This document shows positions 54,068-61,682 of a stretch of 61,682 bases of DNA, piece after piece. Under the pieces are notes generated by a model. The model ran no database searches. It saw only the letters and a list, made by a program, of their open reading frames with translations, and was not told the origin of the DNA. The stretch comes from Novosphingobium sp. BW1 (lineage in GTDB: Bacteria; Pseudomonadota; Alphaproteobacteria; Sphingomonadales; Sphingomonadaceae), in the NCBI RefSeq assembly GCF_008107685.1, contig NZ_VIRF01000083.1, positions 1 to 61,682 of the forward strand, read 5' to 3'. Positions within the stretch are counted from its first letter, which is position 1, and every line of letters begins with the position of its first letter. Made by a program: the position numbers and the translations under genes.

Positions 54068-54991
54068 ATGAGCAAGCAATACGATCTTGAGCCAAGCCAC
54101 ACCTCATCCCCGACCGACTGCGTCCTCACCGAACTCCAACTCTACGGCTACCGGGCTTTCGAGGATGAACCCGATCCGCGCCCGCTTCCCGAAGGCGATA
54201 TGCTCGCCGGCGCCATTGCCGATATCTTCGACGCCTTTATTGCCACCCTGGGCGACACCCGGCTTGAGCCCGACCTCGACGATCTCCTCTGGTCTACCGT
54301 CAATGTTTTTCACCGCGCCGCCCAGCGGATCACGCGCGATCTCGACGACAACGAACAGGGGCAGCGCCGCTCCCAGCGGGAGCAGGATGGCAGCGAGGTC
54401 CGGTCGGTTGAGCTTGAGCGGCTTATCGCGGAAGGCAGGACTCTTCTGGAACGGCAGGATGCCTATGAACTGATGCGCGACCAGGCTGGCGAGCATTTCG
54501 AACGTCACGCCGGCAAGCCCTGGCTTCCCCACCACGGATCGAAGGTCAACCACCGCAATCTAACTTCGGCGATGATCGACAGCCGCGATTTCCTGGCCGC
54601 CCGCAAGCGCGCCGAGAACCAGGTGCTCGTGCCGCCCGGTCCGAAGGTTGCCTTCACCGGTGGGCTCGAATTCAATGATCATCTACTGATCTGGGCGAAG
54701 CTCGACCAGGTCCATGCCAAGCACCCGGATATGGTTCTGATGCACGGAAAATCTCCCAAGGGCGCCGAAAAGATCGCCTCGCGCTGGGCAGATCATCGGG
54801 GCGTAATGCAAATCGGGTTCGCGCCCGACTGGCCGAAGCACGGCCGCGCTGCTCCCTTCAAGCGCAACGATCAGATGCTCGAAGTGCTGCCGATCGGCGT
54901 CATGGCCTTTCCCGGAACCGGCATCCAGGACAACCTCTCCGACAAAGCGAGGAAGCTTGGAATCCCGGTGTGGAAGTTCAGCGGTGTGTGA
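54068..54991 (+). CDS. DUF2493 (SLOG-related) domain protein
   Basis: 307 residues from ATG 54068. The C-terminal about 120 residues are DUF2493: KVAFTGGLEFNDHLLIWAKL, DMVLMHGKSPKGAEKIASRW, APDWPKHGRAAPFKRNDQML and VMAFPGTGIQDNLSDKARKL. This SLOG-type Rossmann fold is predicted to bind a nucleotide-derived ligand, with the GGxxPKGA-like loop. The N-terminal about 170 residues are helical and charged, with no known motif. It ends the plasmid-type gene series on this strand. Confidence 0.88.
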   Translation: MSKQYDLEPSHTSSPTDCVLTELQLYGYRAFEDEPDPRPLPEGDMLAGAIADIFDAFIATLGDTRLEPDLDDLLWSTVNVFHRAAQRITRDLDDNEQGQRRSQREQDGSEVRSVELERLIAEGRTLLERQDAYELMRDQAGEHFERHAGKPWLPHHGSKVNHRNLTSAMIDSRDFLAARKRAENQVLVPPGPKVAFTGGLEFNDHLLIWAKLDQVHAKHPDMVLMHGKSPKGAEKIASRWADHRGVMQIGFAPDWPKHGRAAPFKRNDQMLEVLPIGVMAFPGTGIQDNLSDKARKLGIPVWKFSGV

Positions 54992-55095
54992 ACTTGGTGT
55001 CGGAAACCGACCACATTGCGCCATTCGCTTCCCTTTCTTAACGACGGCTCAGCACGAAACCTGTCGTTTAACCAAATGCCCGACGTTGAGGGGGC

Positions 55096-55365
55096 TCAGG
55101 AGCGAGCGAAGATCCATACTGCGAGAGCAGCCAGGGCAACGGGAACTCCAAAGACCACGAGCAGAATGGGGGTTTCCTCGGCGACGGTGTACCCGGCCTT
55201 GCTGACGCCGATCCAGAGGTTCGTCACCGAGACAGCCAGCCATACGGGTATGAACAACTTTGCCGCTGTGGACAGCGATGCCGGGCCATCGCCCCACAGG
55301 TGCCCGAATAGCAGGAAAATGCCCAACAGGACGATGCCCCCTACAATGACTGAGAGCATGTGCAT
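55096..55365 (-). CDS. Small membrane protein, three spans, hypothetical
   Basis: 89 residues with hydrophobic spans at about 3-22, 36-53 and 66-86. It begins MHMLSVIVGGIVLLGIFLLF and contains SVTNLWIGVSKAGYTVAEET between the last two spans. No family is assigned. GGAG precedes the start (AGTAGCC between). It is followed upstream on the same strand by the DUF1097 gene, 100 nt away, and the two may be an operon with the dehydrogenases. Confidence 0.7.
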   Translation of the reverse strand: MHMLSVIVGGIVLLGIFLLFGHLWGDGPASLSTAAKLFIPVWLAVSVTNLWIGVSKAGYTVAEETPILLVVFGVPVALAALAVWIFARS

Positions 55366-55465
55366 GGCGGCTACTCCTTCAAGTCGGATGAAATGTGGAA
55401 GCGGCAGCGCCGGACAAATGGACTTGGCTCAACCGTTCAGTACTGCCGCTGCCAGCACAGTGCTG

Positions 55466-55972
55466 TCACTGGCTTGCAAGCCTTTGCTGCCAGTGTGATG
55501 CGAACCACGCGGCTAGCGAGCCGATCGCGCCGGCAAGGCCCAACTCGGCCATCGCGTAGAGGGTGGGCTGAACATGAGCGGCAAAGACCGTCACCACTCC
55601 CAGAAAGTAGGCCGGAATGTTGCTCAGCCCCGGCACGGCGCGAAGAGACACGACGAGGGTGGCCACTACGAGGACGACGATCGGCAAGGCAAATGTGCCG
55701 ACGCTCGGGGATAGCGCGCCGACCGCCATCACGGCAATCAGGCCAAGTCCGATACCCAATGCGAGGCAGGCGTAGTTGGCCAGCCCGTCTCGGGCGGAGT
55801 GGCCGCGCGTGTAGTAGGCGACCCAGCCCATGAACATCGCCCAGGCAGGTACGGCGATGATGGTGGTGACATGCGCCGCAGAAGCGGCCGTCAGCGCGGC
55901 GGCAGCGCTGATGGAGAGGAACCGCTCCTTCCCCGTCGAGCTGGGGGCGGTCCAGACGTTGGATGAAGTCAT
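55466..55972 (-). CDS. DUF1097 membrane protein
   Basis: 168 residues with about five membrane spans starting at residue 20. The pattern VTTIIAVPAWAMFMGWVAYY and NIPAYFLGVVTVFAAH agrees with DUF1097, a family of inner-membrane proteins of unknown function. The soluble N-terminus is about 18 residues. It lies between the SDR genes and the small membrane protein on the same strand. ATG 55972 has AGGAT upstream. Confidence 0.75.
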   Translation of the reverse strand: MTSSNVWTAPSSTGKERFLSISAAAALTAASAAHVTTIIAVPAWAMFMGWVAYYTRGHSARDGLANYACLALGIGLGLIAVMAVGALSPSVGTFALPIVVLVVATLVVSLRAVPGLSNIPAYFLGVVTVFAAHVQPTLYAMAELGLAGAIGSLAAWFASHWQQRLASQ

Positions 55973-56029
55973 GATGACGATCCTTTCGATGCAAGCCGGA
56001 CCGGCTGAGCCGGCCCGGTCCAGTGCCGC

Positions 56030-56929
56030 TTAGTTGACGCGGGCGGTGAGCAGGTCTTCCAGACCAATGCGGCGGAACATCTCGGCGCGAACGCGGTCCG
56101 ACATGGCGTTGACGATCTCCGCGCCGTCCTGCGACGGATCGATGTGGACGCGGAAGGGGCGCTTGCCGTGCGCGGTATCGACGACCGTCACGATGGCGCG
56201 GGCCACGTCAGTCACATCGGCATCTTCAGGCTCCAGGCCGGCTAACCCCTTCATCGCCGTATCAGGGATGTCGGCTCCGGGGCCGCTGGCGTACTCGGCA
56301 GAGCGTGCTTCGTCGGCGGGCTTACCGCTGTGGGTGAAGTGATTGGTGCCGCTGGTGAAGGCTCCCGGCACGATGATCGAGGTTTCCACGCCCCACCGGG
56401 CTAGCTCGCCGGCATAGCTGACCGCCAGGCTGTCCATCGCCGCCTTCGCCGCGAAGTAGGGCGAAAGGTATGGCGGTGTGCCGCCGCGAGCGCTGCTGGA
56501 CGACACCCACAGCACCAGGCCCTTGCCCTGCTTGCGCAGCTGCGGAAGCGCGGCGCGGTTGACCCGCTGCGTCGAAAGCACGTTGATGTCGTAGAGGTCC
56601 GCAAACTGCTCGGGGGTGAAGGCTTCAGCCGGGCCGAAGCTCATATGTCCTGCATTGTGGATGACGACATCGAGGCGTCCACAATCCGCAATGATCTGGG
56701 CAATCCCTGCCTCCACCGAAACATCGGACTGTACGTCCAGCTCGACGGCGCGCAGGTCGACGCCATGTTCTGCGGCATAGGCCGCGACAGCTTCGACCTG
56801 CGGGGCATTGCGGCCCGTGGTGGCACGCATTCCGGCATAGACAGTGTGGCCGGCCAGCGCGAGCTGGCGAGCGGTGAGAGCGCCGAAACCGCTGGATGCG
56901 CCGGTGACGATGATGATCTGCTTGGTCAT
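56030..56929 (-). CDS. Short-chain dehydrogenase/reductase
   Basis: 299 residues. The cofactor motif is IIIVTGASSGFGALTARQLA (TGxxxGxG), then DVVIHNAGHMSFGPAEAFTP (NAG) and WVSSSSARGGTPPYLSPYFA, with YxxxK present as YFAAK. The length and the long C-terminal part (EARSAEYASG to LLTARVN) resemble SDRs of the oxidoreductase/retinol dehydrogenase-like type. The substrate is unknown. It is 55 nt downstream of a second SDR gene, and both are likely controlled by the divergent LysR gene. Confidence 0.9.
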   Translation of the reverse strand: MTKQIIIVTGASSGFGALTARQLALAGHTVYAGMRATTGRNAPQVEAVAAYAAEHGVDLRAVELDVQSDVSVEAGIAQIIADCGRLDVVIHNAGHMSFGPAEAFTPEQFADLYDINVLSTQRVNRAALPQLRKQGKGLVLWVSSSSARGGTPPYLSPYFAAKAAMDSLAVSYAGELARWGVETSIIVPGAFTSGTNHFTHSGKPADEARSAEYASGPGADIPDTAMKGLAGLEPEDADVTDVARAIVTVVDTAHGKRPFRVHIDPSQDGAEIVNAMSDRVRAEMFRRIGLEDLLTARVN

Positions 56930-56984
56930 GATGGTTTCCTTTAATGTCAGGGTGGTTCGAGAGAGATCGGAAGAAGCGGCAGGC

Positions 56985-57728
56985 TCAGATCATGCCGCCA
57001 TTGGCGCGCAGCACCTGGCCATTGATCCATCCGCCATCGGGGCCGGTGAGGAAGGCGACGGCTGAGGCAATATCGTCAGGCGTCCCGAGGCGTTCGAGCG
57101 GGTTCATCTTGGACATGCGCTCGATCAGTTCGGGCGACTTGCCGTCGAGGAACAGGCCGGTTGCGGTCGGCCCAGGAGCGACGGCATTGACGGTGATCGA
57201 ACGGCCGCGCAGCTCTTTCGACATGACCGCCGTCATCGCTTCGACTGCTGCCTTGGTGGCGACATAGACGCCGTAACTTTCCAGGCGCAGGCCGACGACC
57301 GTGGTTGAGAAGTTGACGATCCGACCGCCATCGCGGAGCCGCTTACCTGCCTCGCGCAGTGTGTTGAACGTGCCCTTGAGATTGATCGCGATCTGGCTGT
57401 CGAAGAGCGCGTCATCGCTGTCGGCGATGGTGGCGAGCTTCATGATGCCGGCATTGTTCACGAGGACATCCACACCGCCGAAGGCGGCTTCGGCGCTTGC
57501 AAACATCCGGGCCACTGCCGCAGCGTCGCTCACGTCAGCCTGCGCGGTAATGGCGCGGCCGCCAGCGGCTTCGATCTTGGCAGCAACCTCTTCAGCCGAC
57601 TTCGCGCTGCCGGCATAGTTCACGATGACGGTGAAGCCGTCCTGTCCGAGGCGCTGCGCGATGCTGGCGCCGATGCCGCGCGATGCGCCGGTGACGATTG
57701 CAACCTTGCCGTTCTGTTCGATGCTCAT
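56985..57728 (-). CDS. Short-chain dehydrogenase, FabG-like
   Basis: 247 residues. Cofactor motif VAIVTGASRGIGASIAQRLG, NNAGIMKLATIADSDDALFD, and the active-site segment in which GRIVNFSTTVVGLRLESYGV precedes YVATKAAVEAM, giving Ser and YxxxK. The end GPDGGWINGQVLRANGGMI is the classic FabG-like C-terminus. ATG 57728 is chosen because AAGGAGA precedes it and the longer frame to 57809 lacks family match. Probably NADP(H)-dependent; substrate unknown. Confidence 0.92.
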   Translation of the reverse strand: MSIEQNGKVAIVTGASRGIGASIAQRLGQDGFTVIVNYAGSAKSAEEVAAKIEAAGGRAITAQADVSDAAAVARMFASAEAAFGGVDVLVNNAGIMKLATIADSDDALFDSQIAINLKGTFNTLREAGKRLRDGGRIVNFSTTVVGLRLESYGVYVATKAAVEAMTAVMSKELRGRSITVNAVAPGPTATGLFLDGKSPELIERMSKMNPLERLGTPDDIASAVAFLTGPDGGWINGQVLRANGGMI

Positions 57729-57873
57729 TGTCTGTCTCCTTCGTTTCCCGCCGCCTTGGCTGGGCATGGAGACTATTTGGCGGATGACAGGGCGGAGATA
57801 ATCACCCAAGAATGAGCATCACTGTTCCGCCAACACAAACAATGGGGAGGCGCATCTGGACCGGATCGATGTC
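57729..57873. promoter_or_regulatory. Divergent SDR/LysR control region
   Basis: This 145-bp gap separates the SDR pair from the divergent LysR gene and is the natural site of LysR binding. GGGGAGG (57844-57850) is well placed as ribosome binding site for a CTG at 57856. No clear T-N11-A palindrome could be singled out. Confidence 0.45.
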
Positions 57874-58749
57874 ATGCGGCTGTTCGTGCGGATCGTGGAG
57901 CGGCGCAGTTTCACCGTCGCCGCGCAGGATATAGGCATCCCCCGATCAACCGTGACGCAGGTGATCAAACAGTTGGAAGAGCGGCTTGGGGTCCGGCTCC
58001 TTCAGCGGACTACCCGAGTGGTCAGCCCGACACTGGATGGCGAGGCCTATGCGCGCCGCTGTGTGGCCATCCTGGCCGAGATCGAGAACGCCGAAGGTGC
58101 TTTCGGTGGTGCAAAGCCGAAGGGCGTCCTACGCATTGAGGTCCAAGGCACGATCGCCCGACATTTCCTGCTGCCGGGGCTCCCCGACTTCCTTGCCGAA
58201 TATCCCGATCTTGAGATCATCATGAGCGAGGGCGAGCGGTGGATCGATGTCGTGCGAGAGGGCATCGACTGTGTGCTGCGCTACGGGCAGTTGACAGACA
58301 GCGACATGATTGCGCGCAGGGTCATGATAATGCACCGGATGACCTGCGCCGCGCCGGCCTATCTGGAGCGGTTCGGCACCCCTTCGCGGATCGATGATCT
58401 CGATGGACATCGCATGATCGGCCTTCGCTCGCTGACAACCGGACAGCTTGCGCCACTTCAATTCGCGATCGGTGATGACTACCGCACCATCACCTTGCCC
58501 GCACCCGTTTCAGTGACGGGCACCGAGAGCTATCTCGCAACCGCGTTGCTTGGATTTGGCATCTTCCAGGTGCCGCACTTCCACGTGGAGAAGCATCTCG
58601 CCACAGGTGACCTGGTTCAGATCCTATCCGACAACCTGCCGCCCTCGGTCCCCGTCTCTTTGCTCTATCCACCGAGCCGCCAACTTTCACCCCGCGTCCG
58701 TGTGTTTATGGATTGGGCAGTACGACAATTTGGTGGCGAGGTGAGCTGA
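57874..58749 (+). CDS. LysR-family transcriptional regulator
   Basis: 291 residues from ATG 57874. The helix-turn-helix is SFTVAAQDIGIPRSTVTQVI followed by KQLEERLGVRLLQRTTRVVS, standard LysR. The effector domain includes GVLRIEVQGTIARHFLLPGL and ERWIDVVREGIDCVLRYGQL. The family usually begins MDRIDVMRLFVRIVE; here LDRIDV precedes the ATG in frame from CTG 57856, with GGGGAGG six bases before that CTG, so the protein may begin at CTG. It is divergent from the two SDR genes and likely activates them. Confidence 0.92.
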   Translation: MRLFVRIVERRSFTVAAQDIGIPRSTVTQVIKQLEERLGVRLLQRTTRVVSPTLDGEAYARRCVAILAEIENAEGAFGGAKPKGVLRIEVQGTIARHFLLPGLPDFLAEYPDLEIIMSEGERWIDVVREGIDCVLRYGQLTDSDMIARRVMIMHRMTCAAPAYLERFGTPSRIDDLDGHRMIGLRSLTTGQLAPLQFAIGDDYRTITLPAPVSVTGTESYLATALLGFGIFQVPHFHVEKHLATGDLVQILSDNLPPSVPVSLLYPPSRQLSPRVRVFMDWAVRQFGGEVS

Positions 58750-59093
58750 CCCAGCTTTCTAACGAGTTGAGAGGCTAGCCACACGATGGGCGTAACCGAG
58801 TTCACAAGAACTGGGCCGCTCCAGATCGAGCCGCGAACGGCGGAAGGTGGCAATAGCTGACTTTCGCACCCGTGCTGTTGATGGCGGCAATGTCCCACTT
58901 TTACGCGTTCGCGGATGAGGCAGGTCCCGACCAGCTCAAGCCGTTCCCTGGCGTGCGTCTGAATGGCAGCTCCTGCCGGAAGGAGACTGTCCCCATTTAG
59001 CACTTCGACCTGAGAAGAAGCCATCTATCTAAAGCCGTCGTTACAAAACATCCCTGCAGGGTGTGCATGCGGTGCCCCACGTCCTGCCGCTCG
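58750..59093. other. Gap without a supported gene
   Basis: About 340 bp between convergent LysR and serine hydrolase genes. No open frame with a family match. The phrase GGTGGCAATAGCTGAC near 58845 loosely recalls the sequence near 29384, so part may be a decayed dispersed repeat. Confidence 0.4.
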
Positions 59094-60278
59094 TCACTTC
59101 CCGAACAGCTCAGGATATGTCCACTGCCAGGGATAGCGGTTGTCGCCCAGCACCATCGCGACGATGGCAGGATAAATCAGTTCAGCGCGGACATCATTGC
59201 CCAGGAGGACGATACAGCGCTTTCTGGCCTCGTCGCACTGGGCGATGTTTCCGGTCCACTCGTTATGCCCGCCCTTGGCGAAGAAGCGACCCGACGGACC
59301 CTCCCACGTATCCACCCCGAGCCCGCCCGCGAGGTGTACCCGAGGGCCGATAGGGTCATAGGTGTCGAGTACCTCGATCGTCGGGAACTTGGATTTCGTA
59401 CTGATCGGCACTTCGGGACGTGTCCACTCGGCGCGCATTTCTGGCGAGAGCCCTTCTCCCATCAGCATTCCGCGCCACATCCGCGCCTGATCAGCGATGG
59501 TCGTATCCATCGATCCCGATGCGCTGACGCCGCTACGCGCATCGTGCGGCACGAAGCTGCCGTCGAATTTATACCCGTCGGCCAGGTGGCTCGCGAAGTC
59601 CTCGCGCCACTGCATGCTGGTGTTCGGCATGCCGAAGCGATCGAAGATGCGGCGCTGCATCTCGTCCTTCACATTCAAGCCGAGCCCTTCCTCCAGCACG
59701 AACTGGAGCAGGTAGAAGCCCTCGCCCGAATAGGCGTAGGCCGTGCCGGGCGTGAAGTGGAACGACATGTCGTTGTCGGGCTCGAACCAGCGCAGGTTTG
59801 CGAGGCCCGAGCTGTGGTTGAGCAGAATACGCGGGGTGAGCAGCCGCCAGTCCTCGTCGCCTGCCAGCAAAGACCAGTCCCAATCCGCGTCGCTGTATTC
59901 GGGCAGCGGCTTGGACAGATATTCGCTGATCGGCGTGTCGAGACCGATCTTGCCCTCATCCACCAATTGCAGGACCATGTAGGTGAACGCCGCCTTGGTG
60001 ATCGACGCGGCATACATGATCGTGTCGGTCTCGAGCGGCACCTGCTTTGCGACATTGGCGTGGCCGAAAGCGCGGACATGGCGGATCTTGTCGCGATCGA
60101 TGATCGCGATCGCCATGCCCTTGACGTCGTTGGCCGCCATCAATTCCTCGATACGCGTGTCGAGCGCGCCGTAGTCGTCAATCATCGGGCTCATCTGAGC
60201 ACTCGCGGCAGGGGGCGTGAGGGCAGTGGGCGCGCAGGCTCCCAGAAGGGTGGCGGCAAACAGGGTCAACTTCTTCAT
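59094..60278 (-). CDS. Serine hydrolase, class C beta-lactamase family
   Basis: 394 residues. A lipoprotein-like signal (MKKLTLFAATLLGACAP) gives LGAC. The class C / esterase EstB fold has IMYAASITKAAFTYMVLQLV with the catalytic SxxK (SITK, near residue 92), AYAYSGEGFYLLQFVLEEGL with YSG in place of YxN, and GGHNEWTGN in place of the KTG-like triad. It is thus a penicillin-binding-like esterase or D-aminopeptidase rather than a typical beta-lactamase; the substrate is unknown. It follows an HTH membrane protein gene by 94 nt on the same strand. Confidence 0.88.
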   Translation of the reverse strand: MKKLTLFAATLLGACAPTALTPPAASAQMSPMIDDYGALDTRIEELMAANDVKGMAIAIIDRDKIRHVRAFGHANVAKQVPLETDTIMYAASITKAAFTYMVLQLVDEGKIGLDTPISEYLSKPLPEYSDADWDWSLLAGDEDWRLLTPRILLNHSSGLANLRWFEPDNDMSFHFTPGTAYAYSGEGFYLLQFVLEEGLGLNVKDEMQRRIFDRFGMPNTSMQWREDFASHLADGYKFDGSFVPHDARSGVSASGSMDTTIADQARMWRGMLMGEGLSPEMRAEWTRPEVPISTKSKFPTIEVLDTYDPIGPRVHLAGGLGVDTWEGPSGRFFAKGGHNEWTGNIAQCDEARKRCIVLLGNDVRAELIYPAIVAMVLGDNRYPWQWTYPELFGK

Positions 60279-60372
60279 GCTATTCTCCTTGTCGAGCGGA
60301 CGAGCGAAAGGGTGGCGCGATACGCGCGCGTATGGGGTGTTCGAATTTTCAGAGCGTCAGTGCGTCAGCAGG

Positions 60373-61023
60373 TCATCGCCATCGCCAGGCGACGAAGAAG
60401 CAGCCCAGCCCGCCGATGATCAGCGCGATCCCGGGGATCAATGCCCAGCGGTAGGGCGGGACCTGTACGATCTCGTTGCTGCCCACCAGCATCCACACGC
60501 GCTTGCCGCCCGGCACTTGTTCGGTGAACATCGGTCCGCGCATCTGCTTGAGGAACTTGGTCTGCTCGTCGGCGCCCGGTGAACCCGGCGGGATGTCGGT
60601 ATCCAACGGGGCATTGGCGGCGATCACACCGGTCGACTGATAGCTGTACTGCGTGAGGGTGCGCTCAGGTTCGAGCTGCGAGAAACCGACGAAGCCGCCG
60701 CCGATCATCAGCGCGACAAGTCCGGCTAGCAACAGCCTGCGCGGTGTCTCGATATCGGCCCGCGAGCGCTGGAGCAGAAGATCGCGCAGCGAATCGATCT
60801 CGCGCAGCCGGTCGAGCTCGGCGGGAAAAAGAACGCCCGCCATCTCCTGCGCGTCGATGCCATAGGCCTGGACCAGCCGGGCATAGATATCGCCCGACGG
60901 GATCGACTTGTTGTTTTCGAGCTTGGACAGATAGCTTTGCTCGATCTTCGCACGCGCCGCAGCTTCCGGCTGTATCCAGCCGCACTCCGCCCGTTGCTGC
61001 CTCAAATAGTCGCCGAATTTCAT
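60373..61023 (-). CDS. Membrane-anchored XRE-type HTH protein
   Basis: 216 residues. The XRE helix-turn-helix occupies about 4-60: FGDYLRQQRAECGWIQPEAA then KIEQSYLSKLENNKSIPSGD. Hydrophobic segments at about 95-112 (LLLAGLVALMIGGGFVGF) and 191-210 (ALIPGIALIIGGLGCFFVAW) place the middle part outside or in the periplasm. Such HTH-membrane proteins resemble a membrane-tethered sensor. ATG 61023 has GGAAGGGCGG before it. It is upstream of the serine hydrolase gene and may regulate it, possibly by sensing envelope or peptidoglycan fragments. Confidence 0.8.
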   Translation of the reverse strand: MKFGDYLRQQRAECGWIQPEAAARAKIEQSYLSKLENNKSIPSGDIYARLVQAYGIDAQEMAGVLFPAELDRLREIDSLRDLLLQRSRADIETPRRLLLAGLVALMIGGGFVGFSQLEPERTLTQYSYQSTGVIAANAPLDTDIPPGSPGADEQTKFLKQMRGPMFTEQVPGGKRVWMLVGSNEIVQVPPYRWALIPGIALIIGGLGCFFVAWRWR

Positions 61024-61682
61024 ATCCGCCCTTCCGGTTTCGATGCTTGTATTCACGGGGAGGAATGGCGTGAATACAAGCGGAATATACGGGGATATAG
61101 GGGAATGATCGACGCGCGCTGTTCGGAGTACGCACTTTTGAGCTTGGTAGAGGACGCGGCGGACGCGTCTGGTTGGCCAATTACCCCAACCGCTTCATTG
61201 TCGTTGCACGAGCGGTACGAATGGATGAGCCAACTGGCGCATTCTACGCCGAGCCAGAGGCAGCCCCGGCGAAAAGTTCGACAGCCTGACGATGGTGTAA
61301 CTTCAGAACGTCTCCGCAAGCTGGACCGAGCCGCCGCCGCCATTTCGTGCGAGCACCGCATCATGACCGAGTAGACGGAAGCCCTCACGCAAATCGTGCA
61401 CGATGGTTATCGCCAGCATCCCCTGCTCGGACCGTCACCCCGCGCTGAGGCAACCCGTATGGACGGCAGCTTTCGGGACCAGTTTAGATGCCGCCGAACG
61501 GCGGAAATGAGGGCGCGAAGCTGCCATGCCCCCAATGTGAATGAACGGCAGCTTTTGTGAAGGGTTTCGGGCGCTTGCGTACGAAAGCCTCCAGTGCAGG
61601 AACCCGCGGGCCCCATGCGCTGGTCTATGTGTAAAGCGTCTTTGGGATGGTTCTGGAGGGCAAGCGCTGCGGCTTTGGCCAT
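61024..61682. other. Right end of window, no firmly supported gene
   Basis: A frame at 61105-61374 (+; begins MIDARCSEYALLSLVEDAAD) and one at 61407-61682 (-; ends at the window edge) are open but not recognised. The second has the phrase GAWQLRALISAVRRH and looks like decayed repeat sequence. The words GGCAGCTTT (61468, 61551) and AAGCTGCC (61520) repeat here in both orientations. Confidence 0.35.

Noticed and set aside
48840..61682. CRISPR array or phage defence locus in the island
   Set aside because: No regularly spaced direct repeats and no Cas, restriction-modification, toxin-antitoxin or other known defence proteins were seen.
61407..61682. Partial CDS at the right edge on the minus strand
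   Set aside because: No family match; the composition and repeated words point to decayed repeat DNA. Kept only as a note in the end region.

Overview
The window looks like a chromosomal segment of a high-GC alphaproteobacterium of the order Sphingomonadales, most likely Novosphingobium or a close relative. This rests on the gene repertoire and order (rpoZ, UPF0262, serC-serA-hisZ-purA, an Anbu protease cluster, a DUF1674 SDH assembly factor) and on a DUF932/ParB/Toprim/DUF2493 module that is common on sphingomonad mobile DNA. The genus is an inference from memory of these families; no search was run.

Layout. 1-860 is insertion-sequence scrap: an IS21 istB fragment and a broken IS3-type transposase. 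1060-24450 is ordinary chromosome: a cytochrome c'/cytochrome b pair, a cupin, a large PhoX phosphatase, rpoZ, a ParA-like ATPase, ftsH, an NCS1 permease, dnaB, UPF0262, a GH25 protein with cytidine deaminase, an M14 carboxypeptidase, two DUF4136 proteins, a cysteine-free L36, a HAD hydrolase, and an operon of circularly permuted ATP-grasp, alpha-E, transglutaminase and Anbu proteasome-like protease. An extensin-like lipoprotein follows. 25245-29564 is a 4.3-kb insert carrying an HxlR regulator, two paralogous NADP(H)-binding oxidoreductases and an FMN-dependent monooxygenase. 29874-36837 holds serC, serA, hisZ and purA with a broken TonB-like gene between serA and hisZ. 36906-48541 holds an L,D-transpeptidase, a MarR-controlled FUSC/DUF1656/HlyD/outer-membrane efflux operon, a DUF1674 factor, rsmB, a PEP-CTERM surface protein, msrA, a secreted methyltransferase, an N-carbamoylputrescine amidase and folK. 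tRNA-Lys(TTT) at 48572 marks the edge of an accessory region that begins with the 3' half of a tRNA-Gly gene and runs to the window end. It holds the DUF932, ParB, Toprim and DUF2493 genes, then membrane proteins, two short-chain dehydrogenases with a divergent LysR regulator, and a serine hydrolase next to a membrane-anchored HTH protein.

Most notable. (1) The 4.3-kb insert behaves like a transposon without a transposase. It has 17-bp terminal inverted repeats (16/17 match) and a 4-bp CTAG duplication, and it sits inside one copy of an intergenic repeat; removing it restores the repeat without a gap. (2) That repeat is a family of about 110-125 bp with two hairpins joined by a third pairing. 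It occurs three times intact, each between convergent genes, once interrupted, and twice as a single hairpin. (3) Two genes of the island, DUF932 and ParB, share a nearly identical 42-43 nt structured leader just before their start codons. (4) Several genes are broken or have unusual starts: a DUF3667 gene without its N-terminal part, a TonB-like gene split by a frameshift, a HAD gene whose ribosome binding site lies inside a terminator hairpin, and a LysR gene with a probable CTG start.
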